Under the pieces are notes generated by a model, which saw only the letters and a list, made by a program, of their open reading frames with translations, was not told where the DNA came from and did no database searches. A DNA stretch of 64,000 nucleotides from Leptodactylus fallax. Taxonomy: Eukaryota > Chordata > Amphibia > Anura > Leptodactylidae. Below, piece after piece: positions 1 to 12,316 of the stretch (position 1 is the first letter of the stretch; each line of letters starts with the position of its first letter). Location: NCBI GenBank assembly GCA_947044405.1, contig CAMRHE010000077.1:1798001-1862000 (forward strand), in the 5' to 3' direction. Both the position numbers and the translations under genes were made by a program.

Positions 1-873
1 ACTGTAACTCCTTACTAATCGGTCTTCCCCTTACTAAACTCTCCCCTCTACAATCTATTCTGAATGCGGCGGCCAGGCTCATCTATCAGTCTAGACGCTA
101 CAGCGATGCCTCCGGTCTGTGCCGATCACTACATTGGCTGCCTATTCAATACAGAATACAATATAAACTTATCACCCTCATTCACAAGGCTCTCCATAAT
201 GCTGCACCTCCCTACATTTCCTCCCTCATCTCTGTGTATCGCCCAACCCGTACTCTTCGTTCACTCAATGACCTAAGACTAACATCCTCTATTATCAGAA
301 CCTCCCACGCTCGTATACAAGACTTCTCCCGAGTTGCACCACTTCTCTGGAATGCTCTATCCCAGACTATCAGATTAACAGCCAATTTCCACAGCTTCAA
401 GCGTAAACTAAAGACATATCTTTTCAGACAGGCCTATCACAACTCCTAATGTAAACCCTTCTGTAGTTAGAATCCCTAAAACGTACCCTCCTCTGTTTAT
501 GCTTCAACATTACCTCACAGGATATGATGCCGTATCAGACTAGCTTTATATGTCCAGGCACCATCTGCACGTTAAAGGACACGACTGGTGACGGCTCATA
601 CAGCCTTATATATGTGTAATGACAGTAACCTCTATTACAAAATTGTCTGACCATTGTACAAGCAATGCTACGTCTGTTGCCGCCCCTGCTACCTCTTGTG
701 TCACCCCCGCTACCTCATAGATTGTAAGCTCTTGCGAGCAGGGCCTTCAGTCCCAGTGTATGAATTGACTATTTCTTTGTAATGTATCTTTTTTTGTCAG
801 TACTTGAACCCTAAAAGTTGTACAGTGCTGCGGAATATGTTGGCGCTATATAAATAAAATGTATTATTATTAA
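1..873 (+). mobile_element. L2/CR1-group LINE, 3' part, running off the left edge
   Basis: The stretch combines the tail of a LINE ORF2 with a 3' UTR ending GTACAGTGCTGCGGAATATG, then TTGGCGCTATATAAATAAA and a short ATT repeat. The upstream motif GATTGTAAGCTCTTGCGAGC and the terminal AATAAA are the same arrangement as vertebrate L2 3' ends. The element continues to the left of the window, so its full length is unknown. Clade (L2 versus another CR1-group LINE) is inferred from the tail. Confidence 0.85.
3..449 (+). CDS. LINE ORF2 C-terminal domain (partial, L2/CR1 group)
   Basis: The frame is open from the window edge to the TAA at 447-449, about 148 codons. It begins CNSLLIGLP, part of the conserved (Y)CN(S)LL-GLP block after the reverse transcriptase thumb, and continues with LNAAARLI, HWLPIQYRIQYKL, APPYISSL and LWNALSQTIR, ending FKRKLKTYLF. 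This succession is the usual C-terminal region of CR1/L2-group ORF2 proteins, which serve in target-primed reverse transcription. No internal stop is visible in the part present. The catalytic RT and endonuclease domains would lie outside the window, so intactness cannot be judged. Confidence 0.8.
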   Translation, partial: CNSLLIGLPLTKLSPLQSILNAAARLIYQSRRYSDASGLCRSLHWLPIQYRIQYKLITLIHKALHNAAPPYISSLISVYRPTRTLRSLNDLRLTSSIIRTSHARIQDFSRVAPLLWNALSQTIRLTANFHSFKRKLKTYLFRQAYHNS

Positions 874-1619
874 AAGTTGCTTTTTCAAAAACATGCATTT
901 TGGGAAAACACAGCATGTTAATTTAGCAGCGGAATAGCAAGCATTTTCCCTATAGATTTAATAGGGGAAGGAAAAAAGCTGAGAAAAATGAGGCAAAACT
1001 CAATGAAAAACACTGTAGAATAAAACAGCCTTTTAAAAAAACAAACAAACAAGAAAAAAACACCTTTGTTAAGCTGTGTTTCACTACTTGGGGGCTTATT
1101 CTGTGAACCATGATTGGAAAATGTTAAAAAGTGCAGGGACACATCCCCAACTGATAACTCCCAATTGTCAATTTTTTTAAATAAATTTCTTGAAGGAATG
1201 TCACTACATAGAGTTCTTAGTAATGATGCACCAAAATTTTTATTTCACGTGGTATACCATTTCCTTAGCCAGGCATATCAGGTAACAGGGTGCACTTTAA
1301 AATGTCTCTTGACTTATGATAAACAGGCACAAGTTCTGGCCCTGGTGTGAATTGTATGGCTAGTCTCAAATGTCTAACTTGCATACTATAAATATGGAGC
1401 ATGTCATCTGGAACAGTTTCCAGGACAAACAATTGATCAATATGCTTCATTAACATTCACAATGAGATTCAGAAATATATGTCAAAATGTAACCATTAGA
1501 AATAAGGGTCCTGTCTGATGGCCACCTCAACACAACCAGGTTTAAATCACCATAGGATTCTATGGTGACCTCAATCTGGTCAATCATAACTTTCTCACAT
1601 GGTCACACATTGCTAGTAG
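874..1619. other. No recognisable feature
   Basis: AT-rich sequence with an A-rich patch near 1035-1065. I see no coding signal or repeat family. Confidence 0.6.
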
Positions 1620-1806
1620 TATAATTTTGTACCATGTTAGCCATAGAAAGTAGTGAAAGAGTGAAGAAATCTTCACCTTTTAGAGGCTAACTGAGTATAT
1701 TTGATAAGTAAACTTTCGGAAGTACTAGCTCCCTTCATCAGACATGGTGTAATACAAGAAACTGAGACTTTACACTATTTATACATACACAAGACATGGA
1801 TCTTCA
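1620..1806 (-). mobile_element. Penelope-like element 3'-end fragment
   Basis: The block TTGTACCATGTTAGCCATAG, then AGGCTAACTGAGTATATTTG and CAAGACATGGATCTTCA, matches in order the 3' untranslated end of the larger Penelope element at 41441-41640, with scattered substitutions. No coding part is attached. It is a short, old, 5'-truncated copy on the minus strand. Confidence 0.75.
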
Positions 1807-4800
1807 CATGGTCACACATTCAAAGAATCTCAGTTGATCATATCCGTACTATATTTGGTAAAACAGATGTAACAAAAATCATTTGTTAGGCCTTAGGCCA
1901 GCATAAGAGCCCCAAGAAACATTACTACAATAAAATAGGACAGAAAGTGCAATGGATAAAACACTGCCAAGTAAATAAGGTCTTCTACAAATAACTTTGG
2001 ATGTAAATGAATTAGAATAGAGGAATTAAAAAATGAGAATCCAGATCCTTCCAAAACATTTGGCAGGTGGAACAAAATACCATAACAAAGCCAATGTTCC
2101 ACCTAGAATTTTAGAGTTTGTGAACTCTCGAACAGAACTGTTGGCTATTCTTTTCCTATCTGGGAATACACATGCTTATATCATGGACACTTTCACTCTA
2201 AACTATGACCAGTAAAATGTTGGCTGGAGTTTTTATGTGAAAGGCCCCATTATGTAGAGTAGTTTGTGGCTTGGTGAATATTCATTGATGATAATGAGGT
2301 GTGTGGGTTTTCATGAGTGACCACTGTCTTGTAAATTAGCGGCAACCCTGCCCATTGTCTTCCTAATCTCTATTGTTGTAAAATATTAAAACACTCTAAA
2401 CAAGTGCTAATGGGCCAAATGCAGAGTTAACTGGAGGAAACCAAAAACTCAGGGAGCAGGTGTGGCAGCGATTATACCTGCATGGACAGTGAGACATGCT
2501 TATGAGTTCATGCTAGCACAAAGAGAAAGGCAAGAGATATGTTAAAATTATCCAAAAGGAAATGTTAAAACTATCTTTTGGATTCAACCTCACATTTGGA
2601 AGCATTCCACACCACACTACAATGGGATGTATGACTGTGGTCTTAGTCTCAGAATGTATGGCAGGAGGACTGCTGAAGGGTTTCCTAAAAAAATGCCCAT
2701 GAGTATTTCATTCATCCCAGAATTTCCACTCTGTTAGAAGACTCCAGTGGTATATAAAGGCTGCCAAATATCCACAGTTGTCCACTCCTGGGAATGATAG
2801 ATCAGTCATGTTTGAGTTTCATTGCGGATCCTATTATCCCCTCCCTTCCCAGAAATAAAGACAGCCATTGATATGTGCCAGCTGCTTCCCCTCCATAGGA
2901 ATTTTCATGCATGTTTGCTTAGCCAAGTATGCATGTCTATTGAGGATCAGGAGTGTTATAGGTGTGGTCAGTTTTAAGGAAAATTTTCAAATACATGGAG
3001 TTTGATTCTGAAAATTCAGAGGCAACATCAAATCTAAGGCTGGCCATTGAAAGACCTGTCAGCCAAATACTTATTCGGCGGACAAATATCTCACTCTACC
3101 TCCATATAGATACACACTTGGATCAGCCAAGGGGATGAAAAATGTTATATGCATGACCAATTTTAAGGAAATTGTCTCCCCGAGAACAAAAGCATTGTAT
3201 GTGTATGGGGGTATGAAAACTCTCTAACAGAAAATGATGGGAAAAAGAAGGGACAGGCATATTTAATTTCAGTGTGCCTAACCTTTGGTTCTCACTAGAG
3301 TAAAAACAATGGTTTACTGTGCTTTTCTACTTTAGCAAACATGCACACTCGGCAGGACTGAGCATTTAAGTTGGTAGAGGAGTTGGGAAGAATAGCTGTA
3401 AGTGAATAAGCATTTGCCAATAGTTTTTCAAGCTAAATGGCCACCACTATCCCTACACTAAAGGCTTATTTCCACTGGGAAATTATCAATGTGTACAGAA
3501 ATTCCTGTTGGACAGGAAGGTATTGTATATATTTTTTTTATAGTAAAATTGGTATTTTCAGAGTCAAAGCAGAATAATCTCTCACCCCAGCTCAGTCCAC
3601 AAAGTTGTAATAATTTCTCAAAACTAATACATTTTACAATCAATGACACCGCAACATTGATTTTGTCAGAATAGACACCAAGAATGTTGATCTGTTTGCC
3701 TATAACCCTCTTGATCCATATACTAATATGAGCACATATTGTCTTTTTAAAGTATATCCAGTTACTGTGTAATTCTGATGGGTTGTGTCCATATAGACAA
3801 TGCAAACATTCCATTAATATGAAACGAATAATCCCCACAGTGAGAGTAGAACACTGGAACACTTTCTAGGTTATTATGACTTACTTTTATCTTCCTATTA
3901 CAGTGAATCTCCCTAAAGTTTCCATTGGGTGTCAAATGTGTCTGTTGGCAGACTATCTGGCAAGACTGTTCCAAAGTTCTAGGCCGTTAATATTTCACTA
4001 TTATTTATTGAATTTATCATGTTTGCACTAATTCCAAAATTCTTTGGCTCTAGAAATATTTACATTTGAAAAAAAAAAGTTTTGATTGACTAGAAATATT
4101 ATATTAGGCTCCGTACTAATGATACTAGACCATAAAATTTAATTCCTAACACTGAAACCAAGCAGTAGTAAATCTGCAGGGGTTGCAGTGCTCATATTTA
4201 GTCTGTATTGCTCACTCTAAGAGTCTGTACTGCATCTTGGGTGGGATTTTACGGATTATTAATTATATGAAGACTTTTTTTTTTTAATCAACATTTTATG
4301 TTGTTGTATCTACTCTGTAATAATAGTAAGAAATTATAAAGACATGGCAAGTCTGATGCTGGTGTGATTTTTTTATAGTTATAAATCTAAAGGAAAAGTG
4401 TGCTTTCATCCTGGCATGCATGAAGGCTGCATTCATATATACTGTAGGCCTATACGATTTAGAGCAGTATTTCTGGGTGAAAAGCAGATTCAATTCTGGC
4501 AGGACTCCTAGGAGAGACAGTGAGAGTCCTGGGTACCTTTGCCCCTCTTTTCTCCTTCTACAATAATATAATAATATCTGCTCTTTGATAGGACAGGAGA
4601 AATCACTCATAAACATTCATTACTGAGCTCATATCAAGTGCAAAACATGCATGCTGCCATAAAAACATGGATTATTTCTCATGTGTGACAAATAATATTA
4701 TAGGCACAGACATGGGGTCCATGAGTAAGAAGATTCTTTTCTGGTGTTGGATCATACTACCACATCTCCATCTTTGGACATGATAGGTTGTAGCTCGCCC

Positions 4801-4916
4801 ACCCCCCACCTCTGTCAAGCTTTATAGGAGAGAAGGACGGTATGTACATATATACAGATGTCGTGCCTCACCCATTTTTGATGACTTTCAGTGGTTGTGA
4901 AAGAGGGAACCATGCA
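1807..4916. other. About 3.1 kb without a recognised gene
   Basis: I find no coding homology. A 134-codon minus-strand frame at 3458-3862 shows no domain, signal peptide or family motif and is probably chance. Around 3050-3130 there are faint traces of the 'GGCTGGCCAT' dispersed-repeat style. The rest looks unique. Confidence 0.55.
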
Positions 4917-5285
4917 TTAAAGGGGTTTTCCCATAACAAATATTTTCATCTATCCACATGATAGGTGATAAAAGTATGATCTCCCGAGGTCTGGCCCACT
5001 GATTACAAGAATGGGTGAAGTCCACAAGTCTCCATTGTGATTGGAGTGCATGTTCGACCAATGCTCCATTTACTTCTATGGGACTGTCTAGGACTGTACC
5101 TGGCTATCTCTGGAAGAGTGAAATAATCAGGCGATACTCTGTCATTCCCTTTAAACTTAATGGAATGTTGTGGCTAAAGTGGATCCATAAATCACTCCAT
5201 TCACACAGAGTACCCCTGTTGTCCTGATTGATTGTGATCCCTGTGGTTGGACCCCCAAAGTATATTTACAGAAAAATGGTCTATG
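4917..5285 (+). mobile_element. TTAA-type MITE (T2/Kolobok-like), left part
   Basis: It starts at TTAA (4917-4920) followed by AGGGGTTTTCCCATAACA and, further in, CTATCCACATGATAGGTGAT, the usual opening of amphibian T2-type MITEs. The 3' terminal repeat with its own TTAA is not visible, so the copy is truncated or its end has decayed. The right boundary is approximate. Confidence 0.6.
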
Positions 5286-6861
5286 TTGAGTTGGTGGTCT
5301 CCCCAGTGTCATACTGAGGTGCCAAGGACCCACCAGTAAAGTTAATTCTTAGGGGGCCACCATACAGGTACCTGCAAATATTACCTGACACTCTTGCAAA
5401 TTGCTAACATGTCACAAACATAATTTTTTTTAGCTTGCTGTCTCTGATTGTGTCTGTCTTGGGGCCCTGTCAGTAGTCTGCTGCCTGGCTCTTGCCTTGA
5501 TCTAGGATCTTCTTAGCTAGCTGAGTTTGGGATATGTGCCTACAAAGCAGCAGACCATAAGCAACAGCAAGGTGCTGAAAGATGATTGGTGATGGAGGCC
5601 CCTGCAATGGGATTGAGAAGATGGAGCTCAAGGAAGAAAAATACTGGATGACCATGCACTTAGAGGTTATCTTATCTACCCGATGTGTCTACAGTATATA
5701 AAAATAAACTGGCTAGTTTCTTAATTAATCTACCCAATGCCTATTCTGGTTGAGATGCTCTATGATGAGTGTCTCTATTAAATACAATGTGTGTACTGTG
5801 CTATGCCAGGGTGAGCTGGGGACCCGTTTGGCTCAGGGACCCACTGGGGGATTCACCGGTGGGCCAGTCCATGCCTGGGTCTCCCCCTTTTTAAAATTAT
5901 GATGCCACTTTGTAACCCTCCTATGTACCATTGGGTACACACATATCAATGTATAAATCATATAAAAATGTCTGAAAAGTCTGAGCTCTAACAGTATTCA
6001 GAATGTGCACACATAATGAACAGACTACAGCAAAAGTCATAGTAGGATTTTGTGAATATCATATAATTTATAATCAGATGACAGGAGCTACATTTTCAGC
6101 GAGTGACATCATTTTATGGCTGAAAAGATGCCTACAGACTGGTGAAATTTTGCAAATATCCAAATAGAGGATATGTGTCATTACTCAGAAAGGCGTTTTT
6201 GTATATATCTCATCCCATTAGAGCTGTCAGAATGCAAAGCCTGTTGTCAGGAAGAATTCCCAAAGTAACAAATCCTCATTATTTATTTGCCATTTGCACA
6301 GTTGACCATGCATTTGCTGAACTACAGACTATTGTACAGTAAATTGCTACACAAAAACGCCAAATGCCTGAAGACAGCTGATCCTATTATAGTCAGACTA
6401 GTGTTTTTAAATGTAGATTTTCAGGAGCATCCAGCCATGTTACATTACAGTGATTTATTGTTCTTTTCTCAATTCTCCCCAGCCCCACTGTTAAAAACCA
6501 GAACAATACATCTCCTGGGCTCGCCTGTTAAAGAGATGATGGCATATCCTTTCTTTAATTCCTTAAGGGGTGACAGCCCAGGGCATATTTAGTTCTAAAG
6601 GTCTAAAGATATATTACTAAATACTACTAACACTACTCTGCTGTTATACAGCAGGGCCAAGATCTGATCGCAGTGGCGTCATTGGTACCCAACATGTGAC
6701 CGGTGAGGCCAGCAATTGGAAAATAGACAGCACCTTTAAATTTAACCATTAATATTAACCTGCTATAGGACTATTTATTTATTCATTTTGAAAATACGAT
6801 CCATATGTTGATCTTGTGGCATGTTTTGCACATCATGTAATTTTTCTCACTACTACCGTTT
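5286..6861. other. No gene; 6.1-6.6 kb is a possible conserved noncoding segment
   Basis: No transposon or coding homology is recognised. The part from about 6130 to 6590 is complex and repeat-free, and holds octamer-like ATGCAAAG and CATTTGC words. Two overlapping open frames there carry no recognisable protein. Function is unknown. Confidence 0.45.
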
Positions 6862-6998
6862 TTTTCGATTGCTTTAAAAACCCATTCAAGTGAATGGGTT
6901 TAAGCAAAGCGTCACAAACCTTTCCCTATCTAGTTTTCCGACATTTAGGTCGGATTCGCGGTGGACGGAATGCCGCCGCAAGTGTGAACCCACCCTAA
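6862..6998 (+). mobile_element. Foldback MITE, right half only
   Basis: The sequence from the CATTCAAGTGAATGGGTT mini-palindrome to GTGTGAACCCACCC is the same as the right half of the complete foldback copy at 57876-58161. The next bases are TA, the expected target dinucleotide. The left half is absent. Confidence 0.7.
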
Positions 6999-8382
6999 GT
7001 GATAGAAATCTACTAAATGTCCACAGGAACTATACTAGTGCTAAAGAATCAGGTGAGAATCATGTACAACAAAAATATATTAATTTACCACATCCATAAA
7101 TCCAGGGAAATTGGGGCCACTTAGGCAACTATGTCTGTGTAAATGTTGTCCTTCTCCCTCCTTGTATTACAATATACATTTTATTATAATTTAATTTATG
7201 TTGTTTTAGATATTATGCTATTATATTTCCTTTTCTTTCCACATTTTCCACTGAATAAAAACGAACTAAAAAGTCTGTTTCAGACATTTCGTCACAAGAT
7301 GAAAAGAGGATGTTCCTTCCAAATCTCGCCAGTCACTCAGTAGGTTGAATCCATGTCAGACTGTACTTTTTCCCATAAGCTCTATATGTCCTGATATTAC
7401 CTTGACTAAAGCTCTACAGGGGATGTGTGTAACAGGATAGATTTCCATTAATTTGCCAGCACAGTAAATTACATCCCTAATGAGGGCCAGGGAGTTTTCT
7501 TTGCACAAGTCCTTTTTATTTTGGAAATTGCATCATTGGGACATTATGTTCAATTATCACTGCCAAAAATGTAATATAGCTCTACATCCCACCGCTTGCA
7601 GTATACAGTTCATGTACATATAATGTATCCACATCAGCACTTATGTGACATCACAAGATTTTATTTATCTTTATAACAGATTCTTTTAGCGTGTATGAAT
7701 GCTTAAAGAAAAACTTAACTCAAAAATGAAATCTCATATGTGTCAACTGGCAGGTGCAAACCGTCACGCTCCAGCTAAACTCTGCACAGAGCAGGAATTC
7801 CAAACCCTATACAAACACATTGTACTATATGACATCAAATCCATTTAAACTCAATGACTATTTTAAATGATTTTTCATTGAATTGAATGCTGACATCACA
7901 TATTTTGTAAAATTTCACCATGAATCAAACTGGATGACTAAATTGTAGAGTTGTAGAGTCTGTTCTGGAAACACCGCAGTGTTAAAAGTGCTCCCTTACT
8001 CATAGGTTAGTAGAGCTTAGCGGCTGCAGCTATCTTTGTGCCTTTTCTAGCTATCTCCTCCTCCCCCTCCCCTCTCCATAGACTTCTATGTTAAAAGTAG
8101 CTCAACCTGATAACTGGAGAAGGAAGCACATTTCTTTAATGAGATATTTTGCAAAGTTTTTTTTATATTCAAATGCAGAAAAGTTGTTTTATAATTGGAG
8201 ATATACTTAAAAATTGGATTCATGAATAAATGATGTCAAATAGTTTTCCCCCAGAAATCTAATCAGGTAAGTGTTATGTAATTATATATTAAACTTCTCT
8301 AAACTTAGATATTAAAGTTCTGTGAACTTGCTTGCATAAATACTTTGTGGATAGCCATCGCCATGAAAGGACAATTGGTCCA
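6999..8382. other. No recognisable feature
   Basis: Low-complexity AT-rich patches near 7160-7250 and 8150-8300. No coding or repeat family is identified. Confidence 0.55.
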
Positions 8383-8650
8383 TTAAAGAGAACCTTTTAT
8401 GTCATCTCAGATGGGGAGTGTTATATCCCATAGCAAAGCTAATGGTGTGCTGAATTCAGCGCACTTTCAGCTTTGCTGGTATCTTCCCCTGTTGCAGAGA
8501 TATTGTTGCCATTAATTTCGGTTACTGTTATCACTGCACTGAGTGGCTGGCCTCGCAGTTCAGCATCATTTATGGGCAGTCTGGCGCTACCCAGCGATGG
8601 TGCTGAGCTGTGAGGCAGGCCCCTCTGACAATGCAGTGATACTAATAGCA
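8383..8650 (+). mobile_element. TTAA-type MITE fragment
   Basis: It opens at TTAA (8383-8386) with AGAGAACCTTTTATGTC and carries GCTGAATTCAGCGCAC, as does the complete 580-base copy at 19792-20374. The second arm is missing, so this is about half an element. It abuts the Tc1 remnant to its right. Confidence 0.65.
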
Positions 8651-8689
8651 CCGATATGTCTACAATGAGAGAAGATACTGAACAAAAAA

Positions 8690-9115
8690 TGAAAAAAAGA
8701 AAATCTAAATAAGTTCAATATTTGGCCCGACCACCCTTCTTGGAGGGGTCCTGAAAGTGATAATATGGCCCCCACAGAGCCCTGATCTCAACATCATCCA
8801 ATCTGTCTGGGATTACACGAAGAGACAGAAGGATTGGAGCAAGTCTACATCCACACAAGATATTTGCTTAGTTCTCCAAGATGTTTGGAACAACCTCCCT
8901 GCCGAGATCCCTCAAAAACTGTGCCTTGAAGAAATTATACTGTTTTGAAGGCAAAGGGTGGTGACACCAATTGCTGATGTGTTTAAATTTTTTTTTTTGT
9001 TCATTCACTACTTCATTAATTGAGATAAATAAATTATTAACACTTCTATTTATGAAAGCATTCTGACTTTGCAGCATTTTTTCCACACCTGCCTAAAAAT
9101 TTTAGTATTATACTG
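8690..9115 (+). mobile_element. Tc1-like transposon remnant
   Basis: A C-terminal transposase piece is followed by a 3' end reading CACACCTGCCTAAAAATTTT and stopping at ACTG 9115, next to TA (9116-9117). The same terminus occurs at 40981 and, inverted, at 47766. The 5' inverted repeat and most of the transposase are gone. Confidence 0.7.
8757..8948 (+). pseudogene. Tc1 transposase, C-terminal fragment
   Basis: The frame reads WPPQSPDLNIIQSVWDY followed by TSTQDICLVLQDVWNNLPAEI. The first block is the final catalytic motif of Tc1 transposases (usual form PDLNPIE-W), but the glutamate of the DDE triad is glutamine here. The fragment then loses frame before the family's usual C-terminus, turning GAAATTATAC into EIILF and a stop. 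About 80% of the protein is missing. It is a dead remnant of a family also present at 40485-40981 and 47766-48045. Confidence 0.75.
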
Positions 9116-9117
9116 TA

Positions 9118-10049
9118 GGTTGTTTAACAGTTAAATATCCATTAGATACTTAAGAAACTCCATAGTGCAAGAAAATAGGAGAGACTTGTACTATATCTTA
9201 TCAGAGAAAAATGCTTCTTTCTCTACATATACACATACGTGGCATCTTACAATGAAAAGTCATACAAAAGGTTAGGTACGCTTTAAGGCCAAAATAAAAT
9301 TTTATTATATAGTTGATCCTTTGGGTCATATCAGGATATCAGGTTTTATAGGTATTTTCATTTTGTAATGGCTATAAGTTATATGCTGTTTAGTATCTGC
9401 AAAATGTCGTATAATACGAAATAAAACAAAAAAAAAAATACAACACATAGAACTGAAGATTTCATCACTAAAAATGACTAAGTAAGTAAATGTAAATGGA
9501 CTGGATGGTTTCATGGCTTGAGTGTAAACTTAAGGTAATTAAAACCAGTGCAGGAGGCAAAGACCCCTCAGCACTGAGCCAAAATGACCTCTGGCATCAC
9601 ATACATTTTATTTTCTTTCAATCTGGTCTTTTGTGTGTGCGTGTGTGCATTGCATGGTTGATTTTGTGGAGAAGACAGGAAATATATATGACCCCAAGCA
9701 TGTCATCTTATCTGCCCTGGACTCCAGACCTCTAAAGCACCGGATAAAAACTGGGCTATCCTATCCCTTACAGCTGTCCACTGACCTCTCAGATTCCTCT
9801 GAGAAGTTGATATCTATATTGGAAATCAGCATATTACAAAGTAAACTTAATCTTCCAATAACCCAGAAAAGACTTTGCATTCCAGGTTTCATGTATGGCT
9901 CACATTTAATGAGGGCATAAAGGTCTTTTGACAAAGAGTATATTAATATGTAGGAAGGAACACAAGCCAAAGGCAATAGAAATGACAGAAAGGAATTGGC
10001 TTGGCTAAAATCCCCTTTTCTTTCTCTTTGCTCTGTTTGTTTAAACCCA
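9118..10049. other. No recognisable feature
   Basis: Mostly AT-rich unique-looking sequence. Short frames at 9496-9920 have no family signature. Confidence 0.5.
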
Positions 10050-10188
10050 TTTTTTTTTTTTTTTTTCTCCTTTTGGGCTCCCCCCCCCCCCCCCCCCCCC
10101 CCCCTTCTCCTTTTTTTTTTTTTTTTTTTTTTTTGTGGATTAAATCATTAAACACTCCTCCCCCCCTTCCCTCCTCCCCCCCCCCTTC
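10050..10188. repeat. T/C homopolymer tract cluster
   Basis: A run of 17 T (from 10050) is followed by about 25 C (10080-10104), 24 T (10111-10134) and a C-rich polypyrimidine tail to 10188. Such a tract is prone to slippage and to assembly error, and it explains the proline/phenylalanine frames seen through it. Confidence 0.9.
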
Positions 10189-10360
10189 CCAATGCTAACC
10201 TGGAGCAGTCAATATCCATCTATACGATACAGGGTATTTGGCCTATATTGCTTTGCAAGTCTATGAAGCATTATTATAACCAGAAAAATATGAAGGATGC
10301 TGTTGTAAAAGCAATAAAAGCAAGGGATTTTTTTCTTACTTGCAGAGCCAATATTTTGGT

Positions 10361-11285
10361 TACGTTGGGTTCACATCTGTGCCGGTGTAGACCCATTAGA
10401 AATTGCCAGACAAAAAAGTCCTGCAAGCCTGACTGTAAGGGAATTGCCAGTTGAGCAATTCCCCAGTGCTGCTCGAGAACCCTGGGGGGGAAGGGCACAA
10501 CAAGATAGTGAGCCCTAAAGCTGAACCCCCCCACTGTCCCAGGCTAACTTGCCTGATCTGTCCTAGGTGACAACCAGCAACTGGTCGACAGTCCCTTCTT
10601 AATATAAGTGGCAACACAGAACGCGGACAGGACGAACAAGAAAAAGGGAGGTCAGCTAGCCAAGAGGTCGGTAACAGACGAGCAATGCAGTACAGAATCA
10701 AAATCCAAGAGAATAGTCAGAGCCAAAGGTCAGAAATAGGAATACTGGTAACAAAACAGCAAGGAGTAAAGGCCAGTACGCAAGAAGCAATAGCAAGCGA
10801 CAATGTGAATGTAAGCAAAGAATAAATAGGAAGGAAGAACCTGCCCCAGAATTGATAGGATGATAGGCTGTCAATCTCACAGGCAAGGCTGAGATTAACT
10901 ATTTGAGGAGTGGAGAGAAACAAAAGTGCAGGAGACGGGTGTGGTAGAAATTCAATTATAGACAAGAGGTACTAGGACAGTGTTCAGACTGAGCAACAAG
11001 AACCCTACGCAAGGAATCAAACTGAACACGCATCCTTCGCCGCAGCGTGCGAGCGGAGGGTGGCGCAGAGACCCAAACAGGCAGAGACGTTACACTGATT
11101 TTTTCATCTGGCGATTTTAGTTAAAAATAATGGACATCTGACAGACACCCGATGGCCCCCCTTATTGTCAATAGGGTCCCTTGGGCTCTGTTTATATCCG
11201 TTACTTTGCGGTGTTTTTCAATTCTTCTGGTCTGCTGACAGACCAGAAGAATGGACACCAAAAGTAGATGTGAACCTATCCTTAG
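10361..11285 (+). mobile_element. Foldback MITE, interrupted by a solo LTR
   Basis: The left terminus is TTGGGTTCACATCTGTGCC and the right terminus is AAAGTAGATGTGAACCTATC, an inverted pair of the GGTTCACA family. The reading GAAATTGCCAGACAAAAAAG before 10428 continues after 11095 with TTTTTTCATCTGGCGATTTT, showing that one palindromic element was split by the insertion between them. Net length without the insert is about 260 bases. Confidence 0.7.
10434..11094. mobile_element. Probable solo LTR (661 bases)
   Basis: The segment starts TGTAAGGG and ends CGTTACA, the short TG...CA inverted ends of LTR retroelements. It is flanked by CTGAC (10429-10433) and CTGAT (11095-11099), a five-base target duplication with one mismatch. 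No gag, pol or primer-binding site lies inside, so it fits an LTR left by recombination. An AATAAA occurs at 10821-10826 on the plus strand, but this does not settle orientation. The family (Gypsy or other) cannot be assigned from the LTR alone. Confidence 0.65.
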
Positions 11286-11289
11286 TGTT

Positions 11290-12073
11290 ATGTTTTAAAG
11301 AGATTGTCCATGAATTCAACAAACCTCTGTGGAAGATGAGGGAGGTGTAGAAAAAAAAAATCATACCTGTCCATGGTGCTCTGTTGTTCGCCACCGATGT
11401 GTGCTCAGTCCTCATACCATAAAAATAACAGAGATCTGACAGATGAATGGATTTACCCAGGCTCCATTCACGTTCGCTACTTTTGCAGTCTGTTTTTCCG
11501 TTTTTCTGATCCTAGAGCAGATGTGACCCTAGTCTTACCTGTTTATACATATCAAATAACCTAAAGTTTAAGGCGATTCTTGACCTGACAGACTCAGGAC
11601 AACTGGTAAATAATACTATTTTAACCCTGCCGGAGTTGTTCACTTATGGTTCCAGGATCTGGTCCCATGTTGATCCGATGCAGTTATCTCATTGTGCATG
11701 TTGAAAGCCAACATGCCCGATTTTTCTCTTCCCTATCATCTGCTCCACACATCTTATAATCAGTGGATCCCGATGAACTTGACGACAAGGGGAACCAACT
11801 TTGATACAATGTATATGACCAGCTTTAGTCACAGAAAGAACATAACTTCTGGCCATAAAACCTTTAGAGTGGGGTAAATTCACAAATGTACTTTTTATGG
11901 TGTATTTTGCTTACAACAGCTGATATATCAACAATTGATATATCGATACAATGCAGATAGAATAAAACTAAGTGTGCTTATATCAATCACTAAAAGGGTT
12001 GCTCATAAAGACATGCGCTTTATTAGGGCATATGAATATCATAGTGGGATCCCTGCTCTGTTAGTAGGTCTCA
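11290..12073. other. No gene; faint dispersed-repeat traces
   Basis: Around 11640-11880 there is a 'CCAACATGCCCGAT'-type dispersed repeat, also seen at about 59740. Otherwise nothing is recognised. Confidence 0.4.
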
Positions 12074-12316
12074 GGCTAGGTTCACACCTGTGCCTGCTCT
12101 ACGTTCGGGGTTTCCGTCCCAGAATCCACTTAAAAATTGCAGGCAGGACTTTTTTTTTCCGCATTTTTCGGGCGGAAACCTGGCAGACCCCATTATAGTC
12201 TATGGGTCTACAGGTTTCCACGGGTAACCTCTTTTTAAGCAGAGTGGGTTTCCATTCTTGGGGGTCCCCAAGTGGACCCAAAGAACGGAAACCCGAACGC
12301 AGGTGTGAACCTAGCG
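12074..12316 (+). mobile_element. Foldback MITE, complete
   Basis: Ends are GGCTAGGTTCACACCTGTGC and the inverted GCAGGTGTGAACCTAGC. The arms pair across a centre near 12195 (ATTATAGTCTATGGG), with motifs GGTTTCCGT and ACGGAAACC mirrored. TA is found at both ends of the GGTTCAC repeats. It has no coding capacity. Confidence 0.8.

Noticed and set aside
2748..2765. TATATAAAGG as a TATA box of a host promoter
   Set aside because: No gene follows, and such words are expected by chance in AT-rich DNA.
3458..3862. 134-codon minus-strand frame as a host gene
   Set aside because: No domain, signal peptide or splice-site context. Its length is within chance for AT-rich DNA of this size.
9943..10198. 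Lysine/glycine- and proline-rich small proteins
   Set aside because: Produced by the T and C homopolymers on the two strands.
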